A DNA stretch of 64,000 bases from Polynucleobacter sp. Adler-ghost (lineage in GTDB: Bacteria > Pseudomonadota > Gammaproteobacteria > Burkholderiales > Burkholderiaceae): assembly GCF_018688495.1 (NCBI RefSeq), contig NZ_CP061320.1:1398586-1462585 (forward strand), given 5' to 3'. Positions within the stretch are counted from its first letter, which is position 1. Each line of letters opens with the position of its first letter. Shown one piece after another: positions 9,464 through 20,480 of the stretch. The position numbers were made by a program, and so were the translations under genes. Below the pieces are notes generated by a model. It was not told the origin of the DNA. It saw only the letters and a list, made by a program, of their open reading frames with translations, and did not search any database.

Positions 9464-10662
9464 GCAATCAATCGATGTTTTGTAGCGACAATGGTTTGCG
9501 CTACGGCCTGAGCAACCAATAAGCCAGTGGGTCTGCGCAAGGTCTCGTGCATTTCTGCAAAACGGGTTTTTAATTGAGCGGCCTTGCTAGGATTATTTAA
9601 CCAAGCCAACAAGGCATCAGCCAAGTTCTTGGGAGTGGCATCATCTTGTAAAAGTTCTGGCACAACGAACTCCCCGCAAAGAATATTTGGCAAACCAACA
9701 TATGGCAGATAGCCTTGTCGTTTCATGATCTGCGCTGTCAACCAAGGCACCTTATAAGAGATCACCATCGGCTTTTTCCAGAGTGCCGCCTGTAATGTCG
9801 CTGTACCACTAGCAATCAGCACAACATCGGCGGCCTCAAGCACAACATCAGCCTCGCCATCAATCAGATGAATATGAAGGTCAGGATTTTTATCGAGCGT
9901 ATTTTTGAGTAAGGATTCTAGCGGTTCACGCAGGCGTGGCGTTGCTACTGGGATTACAAAATGCAGAGTTTGTCCTGGCATGTACTTTGCAAGTTCTGCC
10001 ATGGTCTCAAAAAAGACTGGTGCAATCAGTTCAATCTCAGAACCGCGACTACCCGGTAATACAGAGACAAGCACTCCGCTCAATGTATTACTTGGCAGAT
10101 GTAAGATATTTTCTATTTTTTGCTTGGCGCTTGCTGGGTTTGGCTCAAGAGGTATTTCACTGGCAAGTGGGTGCCCGACATAAGTTGCGCTAATGCCAGC
10201 ACGTTCATAAATCTCAGTCTCAAACGGAAAAATACAGAGCATACGTTCAACTGCTTGCTTAATCTTAGTGATACGCCCCGCTCTCCAGGCCCAAATGGAT
10301 GGAGAAACGAAATGCAGCGTAGGAATACCTGCTTTGCGCAAAGCCAACTCAACGCCTAAATTAAAATCTGGTGCGTCAATACCTAGATACACATCTGGGA
10401 GACCATCGCCGGTAAGATTGGCAATCAACTCTTTACGTAATTTCAGAATCGCAGGTAACTGTTTTATTGCCTCAACGTAACCACGGACACTTAATGTCTC
10501 CATTGGCCAATCTGAGCGCAGACCCTCGTCCTGCATACGAGGACCGCCAATACCATAGACCTCCAGATTAGAGGTGTCGGGGATCTGTTTTAGTGCGCTC
10601 AATACTGGCGCTGCCAGCAAGTCACCCGAAGGCTCTCCGGCAACACAAGCAAGTTTAGACAC
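9460..10662 (-). CDS. lpxB: Lipid-A-disaccharide synthase
   Basis: Glycosyltransferase that condenses UDP-2,3-diacylglucosamine with lipid X to give the lipid A disaccharide at the inner membrane. The family start [14 protein letters not shown] is clear; other marks are GIGGPRM, CIFPFE and [12 protein letters not shown]. The frame is open back to 10713, but that would overlap lpxA by about 40 bases. The GTG at 10662 places Met right before [13 protein letters not shown], 10 bases after the lpxA stop with TAGG upstream, so I prefer it (400 residues). It ends by overlapping rnhB. Confidence 0.94.
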   Translation of the reverse strand: MSKLACVAGEPSGDLLAAPVLSALKQIPDTSNLEVYGIGGPRMQDEGLRSDWPMETLSVRGYVEAIKQLPAILKLRKELIANLTGDGLPDVYLGIDAPDFNLGVELALRKAGIPTLHFVSPSIWAWRAGRITKIKQAVERMLCIFPFETEIYERAGISATYVGHPLASEIPLEPNPASAKQKIENILHLPSNTLSGVLVSVLPGSRGSEIELIAPVFFETMAELAKYMPGQTLHFVIPVATPRLREPLESLLKNTLDKNPDLHIHLIDGEADVVLEAADVVLIASGTATLQAALWKKPMVISYKVPWLTAQIMKRQGYLPYVGLPNILCGEFVVPELLQDDATPKNLADALLAWLNNPSKAAQLKTRFAEMHETLRRPTGLLVAQAVAQTIVATKHRLIA

Positions 10663-10672
10663 TAGACCTACT

Positions 10673-11470
10673 CTATCGAATAATGCCGCGCGTAGAGGCG
10701 GCAATAAAGTCATGGAACTCTGTCAGCTTTTCTGCAGTTTGGGCATCGGATGCGCTAGCGAGCGCCATCTTCTGAATCTCTACCTTGGCTTCTTCAAAGC
10801 TGAGGCCATCTTTATAGAGAACCTTATATGCCTGCCGCAAAGCAGAAATCGTTTCGCTTGAAAAACCACGACGCTTTAGACCTTCCACATTAATGCCATG
10901 GGGAGATGCTTTATCACCAGCCGCAATCACAAACGGCGGAATATCTTGCACTAATGCGGAGGCGCCACCCAACATAGCATGTTGACCGATGCGTACAAAT
11001 TGATGCACACCAGACATACCACCCATGATTGCCCAGTCACTTACCTTTACGTGGCCAGCAATTTGTGCATTGCTTGAGAAAATCGTATGGTTACCGATTT
11101 GGCAGTCATGTGCAATGTGCACATAAGCCATGATCCAGTTGTCATCACCAATTCTAGTGATGCCCTCATCCTGCGATGTACCCGTATGAATCGTCGTGAA
11201 CTCACGAATGGTATTGCGATCCCCAATAATCAACTGGGTAGGCTCACCACGGTATTTCATATCCTGGGGAGCGCCGCCAATAGCAGCGAAGTGGGCGAAG
11301 TTATTTTCTTTACCGATCGTGGTGTAACCCTCGATCACAGTGTGAGAACCAATCTTGCAAGCAGCGCCAATTTTGACATTTGGTCCAATGACGGAGTACG
11401 GACCGATCTCTACGTCGCTGGCGATCTCAGCTTTACTATCAACTACAGCAGATGCATGAATCCGAGTCAT
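10673..11470 (-). CDS. lpxA: UDP-N-acetylglucosamine acyltransferase
   Basis: First enzyme of lipid A synthesis: transfers a 3-hydroxyacyl chain from acyl carrier protein to UDP-GlcNAc. The 265-residue protein shows left-handed beta-helix hexapeptide repeats ([IV]GxxxxI-type, e.g. [14 protein letters not shown]) through about residue 190 and the catalytic-histidine region AHDCQIGNH near residue 125. A C-terminal helical domain follows. The start ATG at 11470 overlaps the fabZ stop (TAATG). The upstream frame extension to 11497 lies within fabZ and is not needed. Order fabZ-lpxA-lpxB is standard. Confidence 0.96.
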   Translation of the reverse strand: MTRIHASAVVDSKAEIASDVEIGPYSVIGPNVKIGAACKIGSHTVIEGYTTIGKENNFAHFAAIGGAPQDMKYRGEPTQLIIGDRNTIREFTTIHTGTSQDEGITRIGDDNWIMAYVHIAHDCQIGNHTIFSSNAQIAGHVKVSDWAIMGGMSGVHQFVRIGQHAMLGGASALVQDIPPFVIAAGDKASPHGINVEGLKRRGFSSETISALRQAYKVLYKDGLSFEEAKVEIQKMALASASDAQTAEKLTEFHDFIAASTRGIIR

Positions 11471-11919
11471 TACGCACCTTTCGTACGAACCGCACAAGTG
11501 ATATTCGCTTCGGCAGCTAACTCGCCATCCACAGTAGCTTGCACTTGGAACTTATAGATACCAGCACGTTCACGCTCTAGCTTAGCTGTCATGATTAATT
11601 GATCGCCAGGCAATACTGGCTTCTTAAAGCGAGCACCATCAATACCGGCAAAGTAATAAACTGCATTTTCTTCACGTACCTCAGAAAAGGTTAGAAGTGC
11701 CGCAGTCTGGGCAAGCGCCTCAATAATTAAAACCCCTGGCATAACCGGAAAATCTGGGAAGTGACCCTGAAAGAACGGCTCGTTCATGGTGACATTCTTC
11801 AACGCAGTAATGCTTTGACGAGGCTCAATCTCCAATACGCGGTCAACCAATAAAAATGGATAGCGATGTGGCAACAACTTCAAAATTTGATTGATATCGA
11901 TAGCGATGGGTTTGCTCAT
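11470..11919 (-). CDS. fabZ: 3-hydroxyacyl-[ACP] dehydratase FabZ
   Basis: Hot-dog-fold dehydratase of fatty acid elongation. It competes with LpxA for 3-hydroxyacyl-ACP, so its place beside lpxA links membrane and lipid A supply. The 149-residue protein has [14 protein letters not shown] at the N-terminus, the catalytic [19 protein letters not shown] block (His about residue 54, Glu about 68) and a C-terminal [10 protein letters not shown] strand. The ATG at 11919 is preceded by an AGGTAATTAC stretch. Lies between lpxD and lpxA in one minus-strand operon. Confidence 0.96.
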   Translation of the reverse strand: MSKPIAIDINQILKLLPHRYPFLLVDRVLEIEPRQSITALKNVTMNEPFFQGHFPDFPVMPGVLIIEALAQTAALLTFSEVREENAVYYFAGIDGARFKKPVLPGDQLIMTAKLERERAGIYKFQVQATVDGELAAEANITCAVRTKGA

Positions 11920-11970
11920 GTAATTACCTGCTGAATAAAGTTTCTAGATTTTTGTAATATGGTGATGAAA

Positions 11971-13026
11971 TTATTGAGATTTGTCTAATAATCGTAGGCG
12001 TTGGCGTATTTTATCGAGACCCCGCAGAATTGCTGCGTTTTTCTCCCAAGCGCTATGGAGCATTGAAGGATAAACGCCTGTGTAATGCTGCCCCGGCTCC
12101 GTAATCGAACGAATAATTGAGGTATTGCCTGATACTGTTGTTCTGTCAGCAATGGTGAGGTGACCAGCAAAGTTCGCAGCACCGCCAATAATGCAAAAGT
12201 TGCCAATCTTAGTGCTTCCCGAAATGGCAGCACAACCAGCAATCACACAGCAATTGCCTACCACTACGTTGTGAGCAATTTGAACTTGGTTATCTATCTT
12301 GGTCCCATTGCCAATAATGGTGTCACTCATAGCGCCACGATCAATTGTGCTTGAAGCGCCCACCTCAACATCATTTCCGATAACAACAGCACCTGTTTGC
12401 GGTATCTTCACCCACTCAGCACCGGTAGCAGAAAAGTCAGGGGCAAAACCAAAACCATCCGCACCAATGACCGCTCCACTATGAATAATGCAGCGCTCAC
12501 CAAGCTTAGTTTCTGAATAAAGCGATACGTTGGGATAAATCAAAGTATCGCTACCGATACTGGAGTTTCTGGCGACAGAAGTATTTCCTAACAAGATCAC
12601 TCGCTCACCTAATTTAACGCCAGGACCGATTTGCACAAATGGTCCGATATGACATGAGGCTGGAATGCTGACGCTAGGATCAATGGCGGCACTGGGATGC
12701 ACTCCAGGCGCATAAACAGGTGCAGAAGCCTTGGCAAAGTGCTGCGCCATTCTGGCAAAAGTGGCATAGGGATTTTTAGAGACAAAAAATACTCGTCCTG
12801 CCGCGTTACCTCCAAGGTTCGCTTGGAGAAAATCTAAATCTGCCTTGCTGACAATCAATGCACCTGCAGCGCTATCACTAGCCTGTTGGCGATACAGCGG
12901 ATTCGAAAGAAAGGAGATTTGACTTGATTGCGCTCGCTCAAGAGGAGCGAGGCCTTGAAGCGAGAGGGAGCCATCCCCCACCAAGCTTACTTGAAACTGT
13001 TCGGCCAGCTCGATGGCGGTGGGCAT
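11971..13026 (-). CDS. lpxD: UDP-3-O-acylglucosamine N-acyltransferase
   Basis: Third enzyme of lipid A synthesis: N-acylates UDP-3-O-acylglucosamine. The 351-residue protein has an N-terminal uridine-binding domain (about 1-105, with [10 protein letters not shown]) and a hexapeptide-repeat beta helix (about 110-310, starting [19 protein letters not shown]). The catalytic histidine probably sits in QIAHNVVVG near residue 250. A C-terminal helix rich in Arg and Leu ends the protein. It starts 5 bases after the skp stop. Confidence 0.96.
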   Translation of the reverse strand: MPTAIELAEQFQVSLVGDGSLSLQGLAPLERAQSSQISFLSNPLYRQQASDSAAGALIVSKADLDFLQANLGGNAAGRVFFVSKNPYATFARMAQHFAKASAPVYAPGVHPSAAIDPSVSIPASCHIGPFVQIGPGVKLGERVILLGNTSVARNSSIGSDTLIYPNVSLYSETKLGERCIIHSGAVIGADGFGFAPDFSATGAEWVKIPQTGAVVIGNDVEVGASSTIDRGAMSDTIIGNGTKIDNQVQIAHNVVVGNCCVIAGCAAISGSTKIGNFCIIGGAANFAGHLTIADRTTVSGNTSIIRSITEPGQHYTGVYPSMLHSAWEKNAAILRGLDKIRQRLRLLDKSQ

Positions 13027-13031
13027 AAAAC

Positions 13032-13559
13032 TTACTTAAGACTATTCAAAGCCTTGATGACATCATCAGTAACATCAACCTTAGGATTGGCATAGGCTGG
13101 ATCTTGAATAATGACATCAATTTTTCTTTGTTCAGCGATTTGCTTCAGGGCTTGATTAGCTTTTTCAGCAATCTTGGCACGCTCTTCAAAGTTACGCTGA
13201 TTGAGATCCTCAGTGTACTCACGCTGTTTGCGCTGCAATTCGCGATCTTGATCGGCCAACTCACGCTGACGACGTGCACGCTCAGCCTCAGACATGACTG
13301 CTGAGTCACGATCTAACTTTTCTGCAGCAGATTTGATTTTTTGGGCGCTGTCACGAATTTCGTTTTGGCGTTTTGTAAATTCATTCTGCAGCTTAGTCTG
13401 ACTAGCTTTGGCCATGTTCGATTCGTTGAATACTTTTTCAACGTTCACAGCTGCAACCCGAGTCCCAGCATCTTGAGCCAATGCCGATGGCATAGCAATG
13501 AGTGATGAAACAGCAATTAAGCCGTACTGAATCCATTTGGAAGATTGATGAAGCTTCAT
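13032..13559 (-). CDS. skp: OmpH/Skp-family periplasmic chaperone
   Basis: Periplasmic holdase that keeps unfolded outer-membrane proteins soluble for the Bam complex. The 175-residue protein has a signal peptide ([19 protein letters not shown] ending at ALA), then [16 protein letters not shown] and a long charged coiled-coil region (about 50-130) that forms Skp's tentacles. I start at the ATG at 13559 (MKLHQSSK), preceded by AAGGAAAG; a longer frame to 13577 lacks this. Located directly after bamA and before lpxD, as in many betaproteobacteria. Confidence 0.93.
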   Translation of the reverse strand: MKLHQSSKWIQYGLIAVSSLIAMPSALAQDAGTRVAAVNVEKVFNESNMAKASQTKLQNEFTKRQNEIRDSAQKIKSAAEKLDRDSAVMSEAERARRQRELADQDRELQRKQREYTEDLNQRNFEERAKIAEKANQALKQIAEQRKIDVIIQDPAYANPKVDVTDDVIKALNSLK

Positions 13560-13577
13560 AAAACTTTCCTTAAACAA

Positions 13578-15926
13578 TTAAAACGCTGTACCCACTTGGA
13601 ACTGCAAACGTTGGACGTTATCCGTCGGTAATGATTTGATCGGAATACCATAACTAAACTTGAGCGGGCCCAGTGGTGATATCCATGATAAACCCAAGCC
13701 ATAAGAATATCGTAATACGAGATTGATATTCTCGTTATAGACATTACCACCGTCTACGAAACCAAATACGCGCAGGGTTTTATCCACTCCAGAGCCTGGG
13801 ACTGGCACGGTGTACTCCACATTATTGACGATTTTTGACTGTCCGCCGGTGGGCTGATAGCGTCCGATATACGAGTTGTAGTAAGTGGGGCCAAGCGAGC
13901 CAGGCGCGTAGCCACGAACCGAGCCGATACCACCAACATAATAGTTTTTAGTAATCGGAAACGGATTATTGCCATAAGCTTCACCGTAACCTAACTCTCC
14001 GTTGTAGGACAGAATGTTGCCTTTTGAGAAAGAGTGGTATTTCTGGTACTGACCGAATAAACGGTAGAAAGTCATATTTCCAACAGGGGTTCCTACCTCG
14101 GCACTTAACTGCTGCAAGGAACCAGTCGATGGAATTAAAGCGCTATCGCGACCATCGCGTGACCAACCTACAGTGATAGGTACGTTATAGGTAGTCAAAG
14201 TCGCAGGATATCCAGGCGAGGCTATACCGTAGCTCATCGCATAATTTAAATATGGGATAGGGGTATTGTTTGTAGTCTGAATCTGAAAGGCTTCTATACC
14301 CGTTCCAAAGAACACACGGTCAACCTCTGTGTATGGAACACCGAACTTGATATTGCTACCAACAGATTTAATTTGATAATTAGGATCGCCGACGTAGTAC
14401 AAAGGCTTGGATGATCTGTAGTACAGATCGGTATAACGACTAATGCCATCCTCAGTGAAATAAGGATCGTAGTTTGATAGGGCCAAGCTCTGGTTAATCT
14501 TACCCAAAGACATATTCAAACCTACGGCAGTACCCGTTCCAAATGCATTCTCCTGATTAATACCAGCAGAGAGAATCAATTTTTCAGTTGAGGAAAAGCC
14601 TGCACCAATCGTGACGGCGCCGGTTGGCTTTTCAGTTACCTTCACATTGACGTCAACTTGATCCGGTGACCCAGGAACGTCCTGAGTAGAAACATCATTC
14701 TCCGTGAAATAGCCCAAACGACCTAAACGTTTTTTGGAGAGATCAATCTTTTCACTATCGAACCAAGAGCTTTCAAACTGGCGCATCTCACGCCGAACCA
14801 CCATGTCGCGGGTTTTAGCATTACCGGTGATATTGACTTGACGCACATAAACGCGTCGACCAGGATCAACCACCAAAGTTAGATCTACCTCGCTTAAATC
14901 ACGACGAATATCCGGCTGTGGGTTGATGGTTGCAAACGCGTAGCCATATGAACCCAGAATTTCAGCAATCGCCTTAGTACTCTCAGTCAACTTGGCAGAT
15001 GAGAAGGTATCACCCGGCTTGAGACTTACCAACTGAATTAGCTCAGCCTCTTTGCCCAATAGGTCTCCAGCTAAACGCACATTCTTCACTGTGAACTTAT
15101 TGCCTTCACGAATACTTACTGTGAGATAGATGCCCTTTTTGTCGGGAGTAATAGAAACCTGAGTAGATTCGATAACAAACTCGAGGTAACCGCGATTGAG
15201 ATAGTAAGAACGAATATTCTCTAGGTCGGCAGTGAGCTTTTGCTTAGAGTACAAATTATCTTTGCTATACCAAGAAAGCCATCCACCAGTCTTCAATTGC
15301 ATCTCGCTTTTGAGAGTGCTCTCGCTAAAGACGTTATTACCGATAAAGTTAATCTCTTGAATCTTGGCTACAGGACCTTCATCAATATTGAAATAAATCG
15401 CCACTTGATTGCGCTCTACTGGAGTAACAGTTGCAACTACTTCAGCAGCGTACATGCCCTTACCAACATACTGACGCTTGAGCTCTTGCTCGGCCTTATC
15501 GATTAGCGCTTTGTCATAGAAGCGGGCTTCAGCCACACCTACTGCCTTTAGGGATTTACGGACAATTTCTTGATCGAATTCTTTCATCCCAGTAAATTCA
15601 ATTCGGGAGATAGTAGGTCGTTCCTCAACGATCACAATCAACACATTGCCTTGCGCTTGAATCTGAACATCTCGGAAAAAGCCAGTGTTGTACAAAGCCT
15701 TAATAGCTTCAGCACTCTTCTCATCTGTAAAGGTGTCACCTACCTGAACGGGCAAATAGCTAAAAACAGTTCCTGGTTCAACTCGCTGCAAACCCTCGAT
15801 TCGAATATCTTTGATCACAAAAGAGTCGGCAGCTTGTGCATGAATGCAAAAACCGGCCGCAAGAATCAGAGCGGCTTGCGCAGCAAATCGAGTTAGAGAG
15901 CGAAAAGAGGGGATCAGAAAATTCAA
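13578..15926 (-). CDS. bamA: Outer membrane protein assembly factor BamA
   Basis: Essential Omp85 protein that folds beta-barrels into the outer membrane. The 782-residue precursor has a signal peptide ending near HAQA, five POTRA domains (about 35-430, beginning FVIKDIRIEGLQRVEPGTV) and a C-terminal 16-strand barrel. The barrel includes the lid-lock motif VRGYAPGSLGP near residue 670 and ends LQFQVGTAF with the terminal Phe. The start codon appears to be TTG at 15926, overlapping the rseP stop (TTGA); I see no better ATG before the signal peptide. Part of the rseP-bamA-skp-lpxD envelope operon. Confidence 0.95.
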   Translation of the reverse strand: MNFLIPSFRSLTRFAAQAALILAAGFCIHAQAADSFVIKDIRIEGLQRVEPGTVFSYLPVQVGDTFTDEKSAEAIKALYNTGFFRDVQIQAQGNVLIVIVEERPTISRIEFTGMKEFDQEIVRKSLKAVGVAEARFYDKALIDKAEQELKRQYVGKGMYAAEVVATVTPVERNQVAIYFNIDEGPVAKIQEINFIGNNVFSESTLKSEMQLKTGGWLSWYSKDNLYSKQKLTADLENIRSYYLNRGYLEFVIESTQVSITPDKKGIYLTVSIREGNKFTVKNVRLAGDLLGKEAELIQLVSLKPGDTFSSAKLTESTKAIAEILGSYGYAFATINPQPDIRRDLSEVDLTLVVDPGRRVYVRQVNITGNAKTRDMVVRREMRQFESSWFDSEKIDLSKKRLGRLGYFTENDVSTQDVPGSPDQVDVNVKVTEKPTGAVTIGAGFSSTEKLILSAGINQENAFGTGTAVGLNMSLGKINQSLALSNYDPYFTEDGISRYTDLYYRSSKPLYYVGDPNYQIKSVGSNIKFGVPYTEVDRVFFGTGIEAFQIQTTNNTPIPYLNYAMSYGIASPGYPATLTTYNVPITVGWSRDGRDSALIPSTGSLQQLSAEVGTPVGNMTFYRLFGQYQKYHSFSKGNILSYNGELGYGEAYGNNPFPITKNYYVGGIGSVRGYAPGSLGPTYYNSYIGRYQPTGGQSKIVNNVEYTVPVPGSGVDKTLRVFGFVDGGNVYNENINLVLRYSYGLGLSWISPLGPLKFSYGIPIKSLPTDNVQRLQFQVGTAF

Positions 15927-17059
15927 AATGAAAGGTAGCGTTGCAAATCGTTAAACAAGGCTAGCAAGGAAAGGGATATCAGAAGCAAAAAACCCACTTT
16001 TTGGAGCTTTTCCTGCAGTGATAAAGATATTCGCTTACCAGCAACCAACTCCCATGCATCATACAGGAGCTGACCCCCGTCGAGCATTGGTAAAGGCACT
16101 AAATTCAAGAGTCCAATACTGATACTCATGAGGGCTAAAAAGGCGACAAATGGCTGCCAACCGACCTGAGCAGACTTACCTGCCATATCCGCAATACTCA
16201 AGGGCCCACCGAGCTGCTTTAAGGTCGTTTTACCCGTAAATAAACCCAACATTAGCCTTACGGAGACCTTGGTTATCAGAGAAACCCGCTGGTATGCAAA
16301 ACTGAAAGCATCTATTGGCCCTAACTTGAGTTCCATCCACTCCGATGGTGGAATCGCCTGGGGAAACAAACCGAGCGCCTGAAATGGATCGGATTCAGGT
16401 GTAATTAGAGGTAAATCGCCCCGCCTAAAGGATTTGACGTGACGAGCACCGGTAGCATCCTGAATTTCTAGGGCAAATCCTTGCTCGCCGGTAATCGCAT
16501 TTAAGAGCAGCCAACGCAATGCATTCCAACTTGGGACAGAGTCAAAATCATCAAGAATGGGAGCGCCACTGTAGTCAGATGAAAGAGATTGCCAACCAAC
16601 AACCTGATCACCTGCGGCAACCCCCAGTTTTGCAGCAATGGATTGCTCGGGCGGAGCTTGAAGTCGAGCGGGAAGCTGGGGCACGCCCGAAACATAAATC
16701 ACTGAGAACAAGATGACAGCCAAAAGGAAGTTGGCAAAGGGTCCTGCGGCCACAATCATAGAGCGTTGCCATAGGGGCTTTACATCGAAAGACTGGGGGC
16801 GCTCTTGCGGTGGAATAATTTGCTCACGATCACGGCCGTCCAACAATTTGACATAGCCACCCAAAGGAATAGAAGCAAGAACCCACTCGGTGCCGCTACT
16901 AGCGTGATAAGTAAAGAGGGGCTTACCGAAACCCAAGGCAAAGCGAAGTACTTTGACTCCGCATAAACGAGCCGCTAAAAAATGACCGAACTCATGAAAG
17001 CTGACCAATACACCCAGTGTGACTAAAAATGCGGCAAGAGTGATTAAGGCCTGCATCAA
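15923..17059 (-). CDS. rseP: Site-2 metalloprotease RseP (short, single PDZ)
   Basis: Intramembrane zinc protease that cleaves anti-sigma factors and leftover signal peptides. The 378-residue protein has HEFGHFLAARLCG in the first membrane helix (about residues 22-34) and LPMLDGGQL near residue 325, the two halves of the active site. Only about 100 residues of periplasmic sequence resemble a PDZ (KLGVAAGDQVVGW). E. coli RseP is about 450 residues with two tandem PDZ domains, so this one seems to have a single degenerate PDZ. Membrane helices: residues 3-20, 90-110 and two at the C-terminus. Confidence 0.93.
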   Translation of the reverse strand: MMQALITLAAFLVTLGVLVSFHEFGHFLAARLCGVKVLRFALGFGKPLFTYHASSGTEWVLASIPLGGYVKLLDGRDREQIIPPQERPQSFDVKPLWQRSMIVAAGPFANFLLAVILFSVIYVSGVPQLPARLQAPPEQSIAAKLGVAAGDQVVGWQSLSSDYSGAPILDDFDSVPSWNALRWLLLNAITGEQGFALEIQDATGARHVKSFRRGDLPLITPESDPFQALGLFPQAIPPSEWMELKLGPIDAFSFAYQRVSLITKVSVRLMLGLFTGKTTLKQLGGPLSIADMAGKSAQVGWQPFVAFLALMSISIGLLNLVPLPMLDGGQLLYDAWELVAGKRISLSLQEKLQKVGFLLLISLSLLALFNDLQRYLSF

Positions 17060-17068
17060 AATGCCAAT

Positions 17069-18259
17069 CTATTTCTGAAGGTTGCGAATAAATTGATTAG
17101 CAACTTGACGAGCCTGAGCATCAGACCCAAGAATGGTTTCTAAAGAATCCGCGGGAGCCGATGGCAAAGCATTTAAACAGTGCTCCACTACCTTCGAAAT
17201 ACTTAAGTAAGGCAATCCATCTTTCAAGAAAGCGGCAACGGCAATTTCATTGGCGGCATTTAATACGGCAGGCGAAGTCCCCCCTGCTTTTGCAGCAGCA
17301 AAAGCCAAACTCAAACAAGGGAATTGGGCAAAATTGGGCTCTGTAAAACTGAGGCCGCTCAACTGCGTCAGATCCAAAGGAGCAACACCAGCATTTATAC
17401 GTTCAGGCCAAGCCAGCCCATAGGCAATGGGTGTACGCATATCAGGTTGACCCATTTGCGCTAAAACTGAGCCATCGCGATAACGCACCATCGAGTGCAC
17501 TACGCTCTGCGGATGAATCAACACCTTAATTTTTTCTAGTGGCAAACCAAACAACCAAAACGCCTCAATAACCTCAAGACCTTTATTCATCATCGTCGCA
17601 GAATCAACCGATATCTTTCGACCCATTACCCAATTCGGATGTGCACAGGCTTGATCAGGAGTAATGCCTGCTAAATCTGCGAGAGGTCTATCCCTAAACG
17701 GTCCGCCAGAAGCGGTTAACCAAAGCTCTTCAACGCCTAAATGAAGCGATGGAGTTTTTGTGAAGCGATCGGGTAGGCATTGAAAAATCGCATTGTGCTC
17801 GCTATCAATCGGCAGCAATTCACCGCCGCCCACTTTCATCGCCTGCATAAATAAATTACCCGACATCACTAGCGCTTCTTTGTTGGCAAGTAATACTCGC
17901 TTACCTGCTTTTGCTGCCGCCAAGGTTGGGACTAGACCGGCCGCCCCTACAATCGCCGCCATCACGGTATCGCACCCAGATTCAGTTACTGCACTAACTA
18001 AAGCCTCAGGCCCATAAAGAACTTGTGTAGGAATCTTTTTTTCTTGCAAAAGTTGACTCAGTTGAGCAGCGCCACCAGCATCAGCCACTACTGCAATAGC
18101 AGGCTTGAACTCGATACATTGCTCTGCTAAACGCTCAATTTGTTTTGCGGCAGTCAGGGCCACCACTTTAAAGCGGTCGGGGTGAGCGCGGATCACATCC
18201 AGGGTATTAACACCAATTGATCCAGTAGACCCTAAGATAGCAAGCTGTTTCAGAGACAT
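17069..18259 (-). CDS. dxr: 1-deoxy-D-xylulose 5-phosphate reductoisomerase
   Basis: Committed step of the MEP isoprenoid pathway: converts DXP to MEP with NADPH. The 396-residue protein has the NADPH-binding [16 protein letters not shown] at the N-terminus, [12 protein letters not shown] near residue 120, the metal-site region [14 protein letters not shown] near 150, and [21 protein letters not shown]. The ATG at 18259 overlaps the cdsA stop (TAATG); the longer frame to 18268 is not needed. It supplies precursors for UppS, encoded two genes upstream. Confidence 0.96.
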   Translation of the reverse strand: MSLKQLAILGSTGSIGVNTLDVIRAHPDRFKVVALTAAKQIERLAEQCIEFKPAIAVVADAGGAAQLSQLLQEKKIPTQVLYGPEALVSAVTESGCDTVMAAIVGAAGLVPTLAAAKAGKRVLLANKEALVMSGNLFMQAMKVGGGELLPIDSEHNAIFQCLPDRFTKTPSLHLGVEELWLTASGGPFRDRPLADLAGITPDQACAHPNWVMGRKISVDSATMMNKGLEVIEAFWLFGLPLEKIKVLIHPQSVVHSMVRYRDGSVLAQMGQPDMRTPIAYGLAWPERINAGVAPLDLTQLSGLSFTEPNFAQFPCLSLAFAAAKAGGTSPAVLNAANEIAVAAFLKDGLPYLSISKVVEHCLNALPSAPADSLETILGSDAQARQVANQFIRNLQK

Positions 18260-19086
18260 TAAATCCACCCTGCTAATAATGCAGCGATCGGCATTGTTGG
18301 AATGAGTGCATCAACGCGGTCTAGAACGCCACCATGACCTGGCAGCAAATGGCTGCTATCTTTGACGCCAGCCAAACGCTTTAACTGAGACTCAAATAAA
18401 TCTCCAAAGACGCTGAACGCCGTTAATACTGTCACCATCAGGAACATTGGCACCCAACCGAATTGAATAGCCCAAGCACCAAATAAAGTATCGCCTAGCG
18501 GTAAATAGGTGACGCACAAGAATGCATAGAGATAACAAAGCGCTAAACCGCCTAGCGCGCCCTCAATCGACTTTCCCGGACTAATACTTACAGCTAACTT
18601 ATGTTTACCAAAAGCTTTACCGACAAAATAAGCGCCGATATCAGCAACCCAAACCAAGGCCATCGTAGTTAATAAAAAGACTAGGCCCAACTCACGTAAG
18701 AAGACCAAAGCAAACCAAGTTGCCGGCAGAATAATCAAACCCACCATGCTATAGAAAGGTTTGAATTTTTGCAGCGAGAGATTCATTCCCTTCGCCAAGA
18801 TAAATGGCGCGATAAAGAACCAAAACAAGACCGCCATCATAAGCAAAGAAAATTGCCATGTGATGGCTTGCATGCCTAGTAACAATAGAATGATAACCAA
18901 ACAGAACACAGCGTAGAGCCAAGCAGCCTTCTGAGCTTCCGGGGCAATCATGCGACTCCATTCCCAAGCGGCAGCAACTAAGGCGATCAAGAAAAATATA
19001 CCCAAGTAAATCGGTGGCAAGAAAAATAAAATGGGTAATAGCACTGCCATCAAGATAGTGGCAGTGATGATTCGGGTTCTTAGCAT
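18259..19086 (-). CDS. cdsA: Phosphatidate cytidylyltransferase
   Basis: Makes CDP-diacylglycerol, the precursor of all membrane phospholipids. The 275-residue integral membrane protein has about eight hydrophobic helices. The C-terminal CDS signature appears as [21 protein letters not shown] followed by LDRVDAL, in which the SxxKR and D-H-G-G-D residues bind metal and CTP. It lies between uppS (19 bases upstream) and dxr (1-base overlap). Confidence 0.95.
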   Translation of the reverse strand: MLRTRIITATILMAVLLPILFFLPPIYLGIFFLIALVAAAWEWSRMIAPEAQKAAWLYAVFCLVIILLLLGMQAITWQFSLLMMAVLFWFFIAPFILAKGMNLSLQKFKPFYSMVGLIILPATWFALVFLRELGLVFLLTTMALVWVADIGAYFVGKAFGKHKLAVSISPGKSIEGALGGLALCYLYAFLCVTYLPLGDTLFGAWAIQFGWVPMFLMVTVLTAFSVFGDLFESQLKRLAGVKDSSHLLPGHGGVLDRVDALIPTMPIAALLAGWI

Positions 19087-19105
19087 GGGAGAAATAAAGA
19101 GGGGT

Positions 19106-19879
19106 TTAGACAGCGTCGCTCAATGACTCAGACGCTAACTGAGCGCTGGTGCGTCCAAAGCGACGCTCGCGCTGACTAAACCAGTCAAAAGCTTTATGTA
19201 ATTGAGCTTCATCAAAATCAGGCCAGAGAGTATCCGTGAAATACAACTCGGTATAGGCCAGTTGCCACAGCAGAAAGTTACTGACGCGCTGCTCGCCACC
19301 AGTTCGAATAAACAAATCTGGCTCAGGCGCATAGGCCATCGATAGATAGGGCTGCAATAATTCTTCAGATACTTGTTCTGGTGTCAAACCAGGATTGACA
19401 GTCAAAGATTGGCGCATCGCCTGCAAGATATCCCAGCGTCCACCATAGTTAGCAGCAATAGTGAGCGTCAGCCCTTTACAGGCAGCTGTTTTTTCTTCGG
19501 AGAACTGCACCATCTCCTGAATCCCAGAATCAAAGCGGCTTAAATCCCCAATGAGGCGAAGACGGATATCGTTTTCAGCCAAACGAGAGACCTCACCCTT
19601 TAAGGACTTTAGAAATAGCTTCATTAAAAAGCTAACCTCTTCTGGAGGACGACGCCAATTTTCAGAGCTAAAAGCAAAGAGAGTGAGATATTCCACGCCC
19701 AGTTGGCGACACTCTTGAACAATCTTACGAACAGCACCCAAACCTTCTGAGTGGCCCGCTACCCGCGGCATGAAGCGCTTGCTGGCCCAACGCCCATTAC
19801 CGTCCATGATGATGGCGACATGACGAGGAATGGCGCTAACCTTTGGAATAACTAAGGTTGAGCTAGTGTGCTGTGTCAT
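19106..19879 (-). CDS. uppS: Undecaprenyl diphosphate synthase
   Basis: Cis-prenyltransferase that makes the C55 carrier lipid for peptidoglycan and O-antigen. The 257-residue protein has the family start [13 protein letters not shown] (catalytic Asp), the GHSEG block, [14 protein letters not shown] near residue 80 and the C-terminal [22 protein letters not shown] signature. It is the first lipid gene after frr, in the usual frr-uppS-cdsA-dxr order. The ATG at 19879 follows a 29-base gap after frr. Confidence 0.96.
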   Translation of the reverse strand: MTQHTSSTLVIPKVSAIPRHVAIIMDGNGRWASKRFMPRVAGHSEGLGAVRKIVQECRQLGVEYLTLFAFSSENWRRPPEEVSFLMKLFLKSLKGEVSRLAENDIRLRLIGDLSRFDSGIQEMVQFSEEKTAACKGLTLTIAANYGGRWDILQAMRQSLTVNPGLTPEQVSEELLQPYLSMAYAPEPDLFIRTGGEQRVSNFLLWQLAYTELYFTDTLWPDFDEAQLHKAFDWFSQRERRFGRTSAQLASESLSDAV

Positions 19880-19908
19880 AAGGCGAATAATAAGAATGAA
19901 TCTGACGA

Positions 19909-20469
19909 TTAAACCGTCATGATCTCTTTTTCTTTTTCAGAGACGATCTTATCGATCTCAACCACTGCGCGATCAGTCATCTTCTGAATATCATCAGTGG
20001 CACGACGCTCATCGTCTTCAGAAATTTCTTTATCTTTGGTGAGGCGCTTTAAATGCTCATTGGCATCACGGCGTAAATTACGTACAGCGATCTTAGTATC
20101 TTCACCCTCGTTTTTGACAACCTTAGTCAAATCACGGCGACGTTCTTCAGTTAATGCAGGCATGGGCACACGAATGACAGTGCCCTGGGATGCTGGATTG
20201 AGACCCAAATCCGAATCACGAATCGCCTTTTCAACTACAGCAACCATTGTTTTTTCAAATGGCTGCACATTAATCGTTCTGGCATCAGCCAAACCTAGGC
20301 TAGCCACTTGGCTTAGTGGCGTTGGATTGCCGTAGTAATCAACTTGGATATGCTCCAAGATTCCAGGGTTTGCACGACCAGAGCGAATCTTCGCTAGATT
20401 GGTTTTCAGAGCCTCAAGAGACTTCTGCATCTTTTGATCGGTAGTGGTTTTAATTTCTGCTGCGGACAT
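19909..20469 (-). CDS. frr: Ribosome recycling factor
   Basis: Splits post-termination ribosomes together with EF-G. The 186-residue protein shows the family blocks [35 protein letters not shown] and the domain II region [15 protein letters not shown]. The ATG at 20469 is chosen because a full AGGAGG lies 4 bases upstream; one codon earlier is a TTG that would crowd that site. It starts 11 bases after pyrH and leads into uppS. Confidence 0.97.
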   Translation of the reverse strand: MSAAEIKTTTDQKMQKSLEALKTNLAKIRSGRANPGILEHIQVDYYGNPTPLSQVASLGLADARTINVQPFEKTMVAVVEKAIRDSDLGLNPASQGTVIRVPMPALTEERRRDLTKVVKNEGEDTKIAVRNLRRDANEHLKRLTKDKEISEDDERRATDDIQKMTDRAVVEIDKIVSEKEKEIMTV

Positions 20470-20480
20470 CAAGCCTCCTA

